Assembly: GCA_031406155.1 (NCBI GenBank)
Contig: JANOGW010000078.1
Coordinates: forward strand, 1-64,000
Origin: JACMNW01 sp031406155
GTDB taxonomy: Bacteria > Pseudomonadota > Alphaproteobacteria > Rhodobacterales > Rhodobacteraceae
Reading direction: 5' to 3'
Length of the DNA stretch: 64,000 nt
Part shown: positions 16,124 to 23,500 of the stretch, in pieces
Layout of the letters: each line of letters opens with the position of its first letter
How positions within the stretch are numbered: position 1 is the stretch's first letter
Position numbers and translations under genes: made by a program
The notes under the pieces: model-generated
Databases searched by the model: none
What the model saw: only the letters and a program-made list of their open reading frames with translations
What the model was told of the DNA's origin: nothing

Positions 16124-16818
16124 AATGATTCCCCCATGTGACGCCAGGCACGCCGCGCCAGCATGCCACCCCAGACCGCAAACGGCAGGCCCGCGGGCAT
16201 CCACATCACCAGCCCGCCAAGCTGTTGGTCAGACAGCGGCGACAGCCCCCAAAGCAGCGGTGTCGTCGCATGCGTCGCGTAAACTGCATCGGGCGCAAGG
16301 GTCAGGATAGCACCCAGCATCCCCATCGCAAGATAGGCCAGAAACACCCACCCCACGCCCGACCCGGCGGGCTGCGAAAACACGGCACGCCAGAACAGAC
16401 AGGCTGATCCGAACAACGTCGCCTGCATTACCCAGTAGATCGCCATGTTCCCAAGCGCCCAGTCATAAGCGCGGGGCACATGCCACAGCCACAGCGCGGC
16501 AGTAGCCAGAAGAAACGGCAGACCCACGCCGGTTGCCGCCCGCGCGGGGCTCGACAGTGCCAAAAGCGGGGCCGCAATCACCACCAGAAGGACGTGATGC
16601 ACAACACGCGCCGAAAACAGCGCCGACGACAGCGCGCACAGCGGCGACAGGAACGCAAATGCCAACACCAGGATGGCCGCAGCGCCGGGGCGGGTGCGTC
16701 CCGCCCAAAGAGTCAACCCGATCAAAATGGCCAGCGCCCAATGATCGAAATTCCAGCGCGAAAACAGATCCGCGGGGCTTGGCGCAGGGCCGCAATAGCT
16801 GCCCTCCCAACGGTTCAC
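16120..16818 (-). CDS. ctaG: cytochrome c oxidase assembly protein, caa3-type CtaG
   Basis: A 232-residue protein with seven membrane spans. It begins YCGPAPSPADLFSRWNFDHWALAILIGL and contains LSPLCALSSALFSARVVHHVLLVVIAAPLLAL and WHVPRAYDWAL, the pattern of the Caa3_CtaG family (PF09678 type) that helps insert CuB in caa3-like oxidases. It is unrelated in fold to the single-span CtaG/Cox11. The gene starts 39 bp after the PQQ dehydrogenase gene and is translationally coupled to the HemJ-like gene, tying the dehydrogenase and the oxidase into one unit. Confidence 0.88.
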   Translation of the reverse strand: MNRWEGSYCGPAPSPADLFSRWNFDHWALAILIGLTLWAGRTRPGAAAILVLAFAFLSPLCALSSALFSARVVHHVLLVVIAAPLLALSSPARAATGVGLPFLLATAALWLWHVPRAYDWALGNMAIYWVMQATLFGSACLFWRAVFSQPAGSGVGWVFLAYLAMGMLGAILTLAPDAVYATHATTPLLWGLSPLSDQQLGGLVMWMPAGLPFAVWGGMLARRAWRHMGESL

Positions 16819-16857
16819 GGATTGGCCGGGAAAACAGACGTTGCGACCCTCATCTGT

Positions 16858-18771
16858 TCACTCCTTGGGCGGCAGGCGGTAGGCCACCACCTGATCAGCA
16901 ACCTGCGGTTTTAGGATCGAATTGCCCCCGACGGCCCAGACTACGTATTCTGCACCTTGATGCGTAAACACCGCCGGAATGGACACCGCAGGTGCAGCGA
17001 CAAGGTCGGACCACAGTTCTTGGCCCGTGGCGGCATCCAGCGCCCGCACGCGGTTGTCCATTGATGCGCCGATCATGATAACGCCACCCGAGGTCAGCAC
17101 TGGCCCCCCTAGCGTCGGTGACCCCCACGACCGAAGGCCGTAAAAGCCCCACTGTTGCGCCAATCCGAAGGGCACCTCGTAAAGCCGCTCGCCCGTGTTC
17201 AGATCATAGGCCGAAAACGTGCCGTAAGGCGGCTTCCAGCACGGCAGTCCAAGGGATGTGCGCCATTCAAACAGCTCTATCCCGTAGGGAGAGCCTTCCT
17301 GCGCATAAAAACCCGCCTCGTTGCCGCTGGGATCGCTGCCGTCTGCCGTCGCCGCTTGCACCTCGGCCTCATAGTCTGCGCGCGGGATCAGTCGGATCAC
17401 CTGCACTACTTGCGAGGTGTTGACATACAAAATGCCGGTTTGCGGATCGACCGCCGCCCCGCCCCAATTGTTGCCGCCCGCGGTCGCGGGCCACAGGAAC
17501 GTGCCCTCAACGGACGGCGGGGTATAAAGCCCCTCATAGCGATAAGTCTCGCGGTCGCGGGAACATTGCCCAAAGGACAGCGCGTCGGCCAACGGCCATA
17601 CGTCGGGGAGTGTTGTGTGGTTGATGGTTGGCTTTGGCACATCGGCAAAGGGTTGGGTTGGCGACAGTTGTTCGCCATCAGCATCGCTAGCTGGCACCGC
17701 GCGCTCCTCGACCGGGAAAAGGGGTTCGCCGGTGCGGCGGTCGAGCACGAAAATGAACCCTTGCTTGGTCGTCTGGACTAACGCGGGCACGGTCACGCCG
17801 TCGCGCGTCAGGTCAACCAAAGTCGGTGCCGACGGCGTGTCATAGTCCCAAACATCGTGGTGAACGTGCTGAAAGCTCCATTCGACCTCGCCCGTTTCGA
17901 TGCGGATCGCGGTAATGGATGTCGCCAGCGGAATTGGTGCGGTGCGGTTGCCACCCCAATAGTTGGGCGACGGCGACGACACCGGAACATAGACAAGCCC
18001 AAGGTCCGGATCGACCGACATCGACGACCAGATATTCGCCGTGCCGGTAACCGGGATAAGTTCGGGCGGAATGAACCCGGTATCCCACAACAGCGCACCC
18101 GTGCGCGCATCCACCGCGATCAGGTTGCCCGGGGGCTCGACGGAATAGACCCAGTCCTTGCCAGCCCAGCCGATCAGGATCGTATCCCCAACGACCGTTG
18201 GCGGTTGCAGCAAGGAGAACGGAAAAACCGCGTTCGTCTCATTCCATTGATTGACGTTCAAAACGCCATTGTCGCCGAAATCAGTGCAGGGCGTGCCCGT
18301 ATCAGCCTCCACCGCATGCAGCGTCGCATCCATCGTCCCGATCAGCACCCGCTTTTCGCAAGGCCCGTCCGTTCCGCTTTCCCAATACGCCACGCCCCGG
18401 TTCTTCAGCGCGGGCTGGGTCAAAGCCTCCAATGTTGATTTGGTATCGTAGCTCCACCGCTCTGCCCCGGTCGCCGGATCAAGGGCGAGGATGCGGTAAA
18501 ACGGCGTGCCAAGATACAGCGTTTCATTGGCGTAGATCGGCGTCGCGGACCATACCGTTGCAGGCACATCCCCCGATCCGTCCGACACATCGCCGGTGCG
18601 CACCTCCCACGCTCGTTCCAGCGCAGGTATGCTTTCCGGCGTCAGCGTCGCCGCGTCGGAAAATTTCGTGGCGGCCAGATCGCCATTGAACGTTCCCCAG
18701 ACCGGCTGATCCGCAAGCGCGGGTGCTGCGGCAACCAAAACCGTCCCGACCAGATAAGCGATTGACTTCAT
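16858..18771 (-). CDS. periplasmic PQQ-dependent dehydrogenase of the membrane glucose dehydrogenase family
   Basis: 637 residues. Signal peptide MKSIAYLVGTVLVAAAPALA, then an eight-bladed PQQ propeller: WGTFNGDLAATKFSDAATLTPESI, repeated AxDxxTGxxxW units (LALDPATGAERW, IRIETGEVEWSF, RALDAATGQELW), and the mGDH-type YTPPSVEGTFLWPATAGGNNWGGAAVD and GTPFYRILALD. There is no CxxCH heme motif and, unlike Gcd (~800 residues), no N-terminal five-span domain. The enzyme would oxidise a sugar, polyol or alcohol in the periplasm; the substrate is unknown. The ATG overlaps the stop of the small upstream membrane-protein gene (ATGA), which may supply the missing quinone-binding anchor. Transcription probably starts at the EcfG-type promoter at 19.15 kb. 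Confidence 0.88.
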   Translation of the reverse strand: MKSIAYLVGTVLVAAAPALADQPVWGTFNGDLAATKFSDAATLTPESIPALERAWEVRTGDVSDGSGDVPATVWSATPIYANETLYLGTPFYRILALDPATGAERWSYDTKSTLEALTQPALKNRGVAYWESGTDGPCEKRVLIGTMDATLHAVEADTGTPCTDFGDNGVLNVNQWNETNAVFPFSLLQPPTVVGDTILIGWAGKDWVYSVEPPGNLIAVDARTGALLWDTGFIPPELIPVTGTANIWSSMSVDPDLGLVYVPVSSPSPNYWGGNRTAPIPLATSITAIRIETGEVEWSFQHVHHDVWDYDTPSAPTLVDLTRDGVTVPALVQTTKQGFIFVLDRRTGEPLFPVEERAVPASDADGEQLSPTQPFADVPKPTINHTTLPDVWPLADALSFGQCSRDRETYRYEGLYTPPSVEGTFLWPATAGGNNWGGAAVDPQTGILYVNTSQVVQVIRLIPRADYEAEVQAATADGSDPSGNEAGFYAQEGSPYGIELFEWRTSLGLPCWKPPYGTFSAYDLNTGERLYEVPFGLAQQWGFYGLRSWGSPTLGGPVLTSGGVIMIGASMDNRVRALDAATGQELWSDLVAAPAVSIPAVFTHQGAEYVVWAVGGNSILKPQVADQVVAYRLPPKE

Positions 18772-19103
18772 GTTGTTGTCTTTCGCTCGGCTGTCGCGCT
18801 GCTCATCAGCAACGCCAGAAGCGATACGACCATCGTGGCAAGAACGGCATCCTGCATCAGGAACCATGCGGCCAAAGCTGTCAGAACCGTGAACAGCGCC
18901 GCGAGGCAGAATAGAACACCTCGCGCCTTTGAGGGCACCTTTCCGGTCACAAACATGCCAACCGCCGATGTCACCCCTACCGTCCCTAGCAAAGCCAAGA
19001 ACGAGCCTGGCGTCCCATCAATGCCTGTATCGGGCAGGAGTGCTGCCGCCCCTGCAAAACAAATCCCGACAAGCCCCGAGAGAAACGAAATGGTAAGGAG
19101 CAT
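18768..19103 (-). CDS. small four-span membrane protein coupled to the PQQ dehydrogenase
   Basis: 111 residues with hydrophobic segments at about 3-25, 33-55, 62-86 and 86-106, linked by short polar loops, and a polar tail TAERKTTT. GGAGGCTCCCGG precedes the chosen ATG at 19103, giving a strong ribosome site; the frame is open further upstream without a better start. The stop overlaps the PQQ dehydrogenase start. Size and topology resemble the N-terminal membrane domain that is fused to the propeller in ordinary Gcd, so a split Gcd is inferred. I see no diagnostic sequence motif to prove it. Confidence 0.75.
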   Translation of the reverse strand: MLLTISFLSGLVGICFAGAAALLPDTGIDGTPGSFLALLGTVGVTSAVGMFVTGKVPSKARGVLFCLAALFTVLTALAAWFLMQDAVLATMVVSLLALLMSSATAERKTTT

Positions 19104-19133
19104 CCGGGAGCCTCCAGCTGGGACTACTCTACC

Positions 19134-19158
19134 AACGTCCGCAGACGATAAGCGTTCC
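19134..19158 (-). promoter_or_regulatory. EcfG-type promoter of the dehydrogenase-oxidase operon
   Basis: On the minus strand GGAAC (19158-19154) and CGTT (19137-19134) are separated by 16 bp, exactly the general stress consensus. It is 31 bp before the ATG of the small membrane protein gene that heads the operon. Confidence 0.7.
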
Positions 19159-19198
19159 TTGGACTGAACAGGGAAAAGTTCCTCGGTGGGCTTCATTT

Positions 19199-19223
19199 GG
19201 AACAACTGCCTCTGCAGAGCGTT
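19199..19223 (+). promoter_or_regulatory. EcfG-type promoter of the DUF3008 gene
   Basis: GGAAC (19199-19203) and CGTT (19220-19223) are 16 bp apart on the plus strand. It is divergent from, and only 40 bp away from, the EcfG-type promoter of the dehydrogenase operon. The TTG start of the DUF3008 gene is about 50 bp downstream. Confidence 0.7.
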
Positions 19224-19271
19224 GTAGTCAAGGGTGCCACATGGCGCCGCCCCTTTAGAAAGGAATGGATC

Positions 19272-19457
19272 TTGCCCGCCAAATCCAAAGCGCAGCAAAT
19301 GGCGGCCGGTGCCGCGCTGTCAGCTAAACGGGGTGAGACCAAGATATCTGCCTTGAAAGGAGCCTCGAAGGAAATGGCCAAAACCATGACTGAACAGGAG
19401 CTTGATGACTTGGCATCCACCGCTCGCAACGGCTTGCCTGATCGTAAAGAAGACTGA
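19272..19457 (+). CDS. DUF3008 family small stress protein
   Basis: 61 residues, PAKSKAQQMAAGAALSAKRGE followed by LKGASKEMAKTMTEQELDDLAST and a terminal GLPDRKED. This is the whole DUF3008 family, whose members almost always begin MPAKSKAQQ. The start is therefore the TTG at 19272, eight bases after AAAGGA; no ATG in frame fits. The protein is small, charged, without signal peptide, and its function is not known. A perfect EcfG-type promoter lies upstream, in line with the frequent listing of DUF3008 proteins among stress-induced genes. Confidence 0.85.
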   Translation: MPAKSKAQQMAAGAALSAKRGETKISALKGASKEMAKTMTEQELDDLASTARNGLPDRKED

Positions 19458-19768
19458 GCGCGCGGTCGGCAGGTCGCTTCGGCTGTCATGTCGACATTCC
19501 TTGGCTACAGGACGGGCGGAGTCGGTGGTGTTTTGGCGTGCGGGACGATCAGCAGACGCTGGGTGAGCCTGATATCTGCTAGAGCCCACCAGCGCGGGCG
19601 AGGACTCACCAATGTCAGTGAGGGCCGCTTGATGCAGGCTTGATACCGCGTCGGCGGAGTATCCTAAAAGCCGTCGGTCGCGTTTGCGGCATTTGGCCAG
19701 TGCAAACGCAGGCAACCGGAATGTCACTCAATCCCCACAGTTTGGGAAGAGCAAATGGTTACCGGTTA
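19458..19768. other. intergenic region with no supported gene
   Basis: About 310 bp between the DUF3008 gene and the 3' end of the convergent CheB gene. Frames on either strand have no recognisable product. I see no terminator with a T-run. Confidence 0.4.
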
Positions 19769-20341
19769 TCAGCCGTTCGCCCGGTCCGCGATCAGCCTGA
19801 TCTGCTTCGCGATTTCTTCGGGCGAGAGGATGAAGTCGATGCAGCCGCTTTCTATTGCGCTCTGCGGCATATCAGGCTGAACGGCTGTATCGAGCTTCTG
19901 AGCGATCGTGATGCCCCCAACATCTTTGATGCCACATAGTGCTGCCGCCCCATCACCATCGTATCCCGAAACGATGACCGCGATCAGTTGGCCGGTCCAG
20001 TTCTCGGTAAGCGAGCGCAGGAAAACAGTGATGACATCGGGCCACCCCCTCGGCTTCGAGATCGGCCTTAGGCGAAACTCCCCGTTCAGGACGTGGAGAT
20101 CACGTTTTTCCGGAATAATGAACACGCAATTCGGGCGAACGTCCAATCGGTCAGATATCAGCTCTACCGGCATTGTCGTGTAGCGTGGCAGAATCTCGTG
20201 CAATAACGTGGACACGGTTCGCAGGTGATTTACGATGACGATTGCGACGCCCATATCGGCTGGCAGATTTTTCAAAAGCCGCGTGTAGGCGTCAAGTCCG
20301 CCGGCAGACCCGCCGACACAAACGATCGGGAAATTCTTCAT
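19769..20341 (-). CDS. stand-alone CheB-type methylesterase domain protein
   Basis: 190 residues forming only a CheB catalytic domain. IVCVGGSAGGLDAYTRLLKNLP holds the nucleophile Ser, IVIVNHL corresponds to the VQHM strand with the catalytic His, and VSGYDGDGAAAL carries the catalytic Asp. CheB proteins normally have an N-terminal receiver domain; none is present. The more likely start is the ATG at 20341 (GAAGGGTGTCTTTT before it) rather than the GTG three codons upstream. Such orphan CheB domains are often signalling parts rather than chemotaxis enzymes. It resembles the CheB domain of the hybrid kinase at 7.5 kb and could be related to that pathway. Confidence 0.85.
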   Translation of the reverse strand: MKNFPIVCVGGSAGGLDAYTRLLKNLPADMGVAIVIVNHLRTVSTLLHEILPRYTTMPVELISDRLDVRPNCVFIIPEKRDLHVLNGEFRLRPISKPRGWPDVITVFLRSLTENWTGQLIAVIVSGYDGDGAAALCGIKDVGGITIAQKLDTAVQPDMPQSAIESGCIDFILSPEEIAKQIRLIADRANG

Positions 20342-20405
20342 AAAAGACACCCTTCGAACCTGCCTTCAGACAGGAGCACCCTAAGTGCCATCATAACACC
20401 CCGCT

Positions 20406-20568
20406 GGGCATTGTCAGATTAAACTGGTCTGCTACGCTCAATGATGCCCGGTTGGTCTCCCGTGAAGCGCACTGCAAGGCTTTTTCCTTACAGAATAAAT
20501 AATTATGGCCGTCCGATAGAGGATGGAGCGGGAAAGGACGATTCGGTCTGATTACTCTGACAAAGCCC
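20406..20568 (+). repeat. MITE-like repeat, left copy
   Basis: A 163-bp unit that is nearly identical, in inverted orientation, to 21165-21328. It has its own short terminal inverted repeats: GGGCATTGTCAGATTA at the left tip and, reading inward from the right tip, GGGCTTTGTCAGAGTA. No transposase is encoded. Size and tips fit a miniature inverted-repeat transposable element. Confidence 0.75.
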
Positions 20569-20577
20569 GGAATCTCG

Positions 20578-21123
20578 TCATGGGTCCATTCCTGTCAGAT
20601 TTGCAGCCGGGGGGATGCGGCAGCTTCCATCGGCGCAGTCGGCGGGATCGGCCTTTGCCACCGGTTCCGCAAGCAGCGTTCCCAGCATGTGGCCCAGTGC
20701 CAGATCATCGACCTGGCCAAGATGCTGGAACCGCCGGTTGCCGTTGCGGTCGATGAGGATCAGCGTGGGCGTGCCCTCCATGCCGTAAGCCGCCATGGTG
20801 ACGGGCAGCCGCCCTTGCTGAAGATCAATGCCGATCGGGAAGGTCAGCCTGTATTCATGGGCGAAGGCGGCAAGGGCTGCCTCGGTGCCTTGCGCCTCAT
20901 GGTGCTCAAAGACAGTATGCAGACCGATGACGGCCAGCTGATCGGATGGAAAGGTCTTGGCTATGCGCTGGACTTGCGGCAAGCCCACGGACACACAGCC
21001 GGGGCAAAGCATCTGGAACGCCTCGATCACCAGGACGCGTCCGCGGAAATCGGGGATGTCGAGCGGTTTTGGCGTGTTCAGCCATGTGCTGACCTGCAGC
21101 GCAGGCGCGGAACGGGGTGTCAT
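20578..21123 (-). CDS. thioredoxin-fold (TlpA/redoxin-like) protein
   Basis: 181 residues. The thioredoxin fold is shown by LDIPDFRGRVLVIEAFQMLCPGCVSVGLPQVQRI with a CPGC redox pair near residue 40, and by a cis-Pro loop GMEGTPTLILIDRNGNRRFQHLG near 120. The C-terminus has two further Cys (DCADGSC). There is no signal peptide, so it is predicted cytosolic, unlike TlpA. The start at 21123 is preceded by CAAGGAAACCCGGAC; a longer frame would read into the flanking repeat. The gene is enclosed by two inverted MITE-like repeats (10 bp after its stop, about 41 bp before its start), suggesting it was moved as a cassette. Confidence 0.85.
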   Translation of the reverse strand: MTPRSAPALQVSTWLNTPKPLDIPDFRGRVLVIEAFQMLCPGCVSVGLPQVQRIAKTFPSDQLAVIGLHTVFEHHEAQGTEAALAAFAHEYRLTFPIGIDLQQGRLPVTMAAYGMEGTPTLILIDRNGNRRFQHLGQVDDLALGHMLGTLLAEPVAKADPADCADGSCRIPPAANLTGMDP

Positions 21124-21164
21124 GTCCGGGTTTCCTTGTAATGTGGAATTGCCAGGCCCCTGAG

Positions 21165-21328
21165 GGGCTCTGTCAGAGCAATCAGATCGAATCGTCCTTT
21201 CCCGCTCCATCCTCTTTCGGATGGGCATAACTATTCATTCTGTAAGGAAAAAAGCCTTGCAGCGTGCTTCGCAGGAGACCAACCGGGCATCATTGAGAGT
21301 AGCAGACCAGTTTAATCTGACAATGCCC
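21165..21328 (-). repeat. MITE-like repeat, right copy (inverted)
   Basis: A 164-bp unit matching 20406-20568 in opposite orientation with only scattered substitutions. Its tips read GGGCTCTGTCAGAGCA (inner side) and GGGCATTGTCAGATTA (outer side). With the left copy it forms a ~920-bp composite around the thioredoxin-fold gene. I could not find a convincing target-site duplication. Confidence 0.75.
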
Positions 21329-21330
21329 CC

Positions 21331-21451
21331 GAAGGCTATGCCCGTTATTCTTACTAAGCCCCAAGAATGGCAAACGTGGCTTTTCGCCCCATGGGATGAA
21401 GCAAAGGCGTTGCAGCGCCCGTTGCACGATGGAAGCCTTATGCGCCCCTAG
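21331..21451 (+). pseudogene. C-terminal remnant of an SOS-response-associated peptidase (SRAP/YedK/HMCES)
   Basis: Directly after the right MITE copy an open frame reads KAMPVILTKPQEWQTWLF, then DEAKALQRPLHDGSLM, and stops at 21451. RMPVIL...EEWxxWL...ALLRPxPDGxLxxxxV is the C-terminal end of SRAP proteins, which crosslink to abasic DNA. The catalytic Cys2 N-terminal part is absent from the window. The gene seems to have been cut at the repeat insertion or a later deletion. Confidence 0.6.
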
Positions 21452-21645
21452 CGCCTAGAGCTGGGTCAGCATGCTTTTCGGCTTTCTTAAAATTTTCAAA
21501 AATTTGGTGAAACACCGCGCGGGCAAGAGACGAGTATGCAGCATGCTCGTCCGATTTTTCCCCCGCCCCCCCTACGGCGCAAGGCCCCCACCCCCCGCTG
21601 GTTTGAGGCGACAGGGGGCAAGGGCCATTGTGACACTTGGGGCTT

Positions 21646-21978
21646 CTACTCGGCGGCTTGAATGAACCGGGCAACCTCTTTGTCAGCATTTGCTTCTTGG
21701 TCCGCCCTGACGATCACGGCATCCACAATGTAGTCGATCCTGTCATCGTCTGGCATATCCACGTTCATGGCAATCAGCTTCCACACGTCAAGCGCGGTGT
21801 AGGCCTGAAGGCGCAGGGCGTGGCGTTCGAGCCCTGCGTGCGCATCGCACAGAGCGTTGCCTGTTGCATCATCCTCGGCGACGTTACCGAAGGCCAACAA
21901 AGCAGACCATGCGGCGAAGGTTTCGGCGATAGTCTCGGGTTTCGATATTCGCGGGGAAGGGAGAAGGTGCAGGTTCAT
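21646..21978 (-). CDS. hypothetical protein, 110 aa
   Basis: MNLHLLPSPRISKPETIAETFAAWSALLAFGNVAEDD leads into a helical, acidic protein with no signal peptide or membrane segment. GGAGACGAAAAA precedes the ATG. The composition (IDYIVDAVIVRADQEANADKEVARFIQAAE at the C-terminus) looks like genuine coding sequence, but I do not recognise a family. It follows the SRAP remnant and may be part of the same mobile debris. Confidence 0.5.
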   Translation of the reverse strand: MNLHLLPSPRISKPETIAETFAAWSALLAFGNVAEDDATGNALCDAHAGLERHALRLQAYTALDVWKLIAMNVDMPDDDRIDYIVDAVIVRADQEANADKEVARFIQAAE

Positions 21979-22134
21979 TTTTTCGTCTCCGGTGTCGGCA
22001 TGAAGGCCGAATGACCAGCCAGCGAATGCGGGCCGGAGGAAAGGTATCAAATCGACTTTGATGGTCGAAATGTGGGTTAAACCAAAAACACCATCACTTT
22101 TTCCCATATATATCAATTACTTGAGAATAGTGAT

Positions 22135-22224
22135 TGGCGGAGGAGGTGGGATTCGAACCCACGGTGGACTTTCACCCACGTCGGTTTTCAAGACCGGTGC
22201 ATTAAACCGCTCTGCCACTCCTCC
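22135..22224 (-). tRNA. tRNA-Ser (UGA anticodon)
   Basis: The minus strand reads GGAGGAGTGGCAGAGCGGTT from 22224, with a seven-base acceptor stem closed by CCTCCTCC, the T-arm GGTTCGAATCC, a long variable arm typical of Ser/Leu tRNAs and an encoded CCA at 22137-22135. The anticodon TGA is at 22190-22188 within the loop CTTGAAA. One mismatch (C-A) closes the anticodon stem. Confidence 0.93.
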
Positions 22225-22429
22225 GTTGCTGGTGACTTACTGGCGCGGGCGCGATTCTGAAAGAGGGGATGGATGAATTCCGCGCAATAGCCTTGGCACT
22301 CTTTCAACTTGGAGGAACTGCAGGTATCATCCCACCAGGCGCTTTGCGTCGTCAGGGCAGCAACACAACCGCCTAGAAGGCGGACGAACCAAAGTGCGGC
22401 ACAGAATCCGCGCGGGATAGGGGCGAAAT

Positions 22430-23482
22430 ATGGCAGGATCGTCAATGGGTCATCTGGCTTTGCTTGTGGCGCTGGCCGCAGTGCTTTCAGGCTGCGAAAA
22501 TGCTCCTAACCCATTTGCAAAAAAGGATAATCCGGAAAACGCGCCGATCACGACCGATGCTGCGCAGTCGGTCCGGCTGGTCGACCGTGATGTCGAGGCG
22601 CCCGAAGTGTTTCAGACAACGGACACTGCCCTTTGGGATGGCCGCCCATCACTGGGCGGGGTTTGGGTTGCATCGCCCGACGCGGTCAATCCGGAGCGCG
22701 TCATCCTGCGCAACGAGGCTAATGGCAAATTTGTGATCGGTGCGCTGTTCCGGCGTGAACGCGACAACCCAGGGCCAAAGCTGCAGATATCGTCGGATGC
22801 GGCCGAGGCGTTGGGTATGTTGGCGGGTCAGCCGGGCGCGCTGAACGTCGTGGCACTGCGGCGAGAAGACAGCAAAGCGGCCAAGGCCACCCCGGCTGCT
22901 GCCGCAGCATCTGAAACAGAGATCGGCGATGTCGAAGCCGTGCCGGTGGAACCGCCGGTCGATCCGATTGCGGCCGCCGGCGCGGCACTAGACGACGCCG
23001 ATGCAGGTGCAACCGTCGATGCCGCCGCCGTTGCCGCACCAAGCGATGACCTTGACCCGACACCCCGACCCGGCGAGACAAAGCGCGCGGCACGCCAGCG
23101 CGCGCGCGCTGCGGCAAAGGCCGCTGCGGCAGCAGCCGCGGTTGCCGCTGCAGTTGACGGAGATTTCGCCGTCGCAGCCCCGGTCCCCGAACTTGACGTG
23201 GCCCCGCTTCCCGACCTCGCGGCTGAGGTGGAACCTGCTGCCCCCGCTGCCCCCACGGGCGGACCGATCCGCATTCAGATCGGGATCTTCAGTGTCGAGG
23301 CTAATGCCCAGCTGGCGGTCGACAAGTTGAACGCAGCCGGCATTGATGCGACCATCCGCAAGGATGAAAGCAAGGGCAAGGCCTATTGGAGTGTTGTCGC
23401 CAACGGCAGCGGTGACCGCGATGCGCTTTTGGCCAAAGTGAAAGGTCTTGGATTTGTGGATGCCTACAGTGTCTCCGGCTGA
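22430..23482 (+). CDS. SPOR-domain lipoprotein
   Basis: 350 residues. Lipoprotein signal MAGSSMGHLALLVALAAVLSGC with the lipobox Cys at 22, so it is anchored in the cell envelope. Residues ~45-145 hold a conserved-looking region (LWDGRPSLGGVWVASPDAVNPERVIL); then a long Ala/Pro/Asp-rich low-complexity linker (~150-275). The C-terminal ~75 residues form a SPOR domain (PIRIQIGIFSVEANAQLAVDKLNAAGIDATIR...VVANGSGDRDALLAKVKGLGF), which binds denuded septal peptidoglycan. It is 18 bp upstream of a DD-carboxypeptidase gene on the same strand, a common pairing in alphaproteobacterial cell-wall operons. Confidence 0.88.
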   Translation: MAGSSMGHLALLVALAAVLSGCENAPNPFAKKDNPENAPITTDAAQSVRLVDRDVEAPEVFQTTDTALWDGRPSLGGVWVASPDAVNPERVILRNEANGKFVIGALFRRERDNPGPKLQISSDAAEALGMLAGQPGALNVVALRREDSKAAKATPAAAAASETEIGDVEAVPVEPPVDPIAAAGAALDDADAGATVDAAAVAAPSDDLDPTPRPGETKRAARQRARAAAKAAAAAAAVAAAVDGDFAVAAPVPELDVAPLPDLAAEVEPAAPAAPTGGPIRIQIGIFSVEANAQLAVDKLNAAGIDATIRKDESKGKAYWSVVANGSGDRDALLAKVKGLGFVDAYSVSG

Positions 23483-23500
23483 TCAGGAAAGGTGCATCGG

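Noticed and set aside
20406..21328. Target-site duplication around the MITE pair
   Set aside because: I compared the outer flanks by eye and found no convincing 2-9 bp direct repeat.
22430..23482. Ala-rich tract in the SPOR lipoprotein as a repeat expansion
   Set aside because: GCN-codon runs of mixed codons are common in GC-rich linkers; no regular repeat unit is visible.
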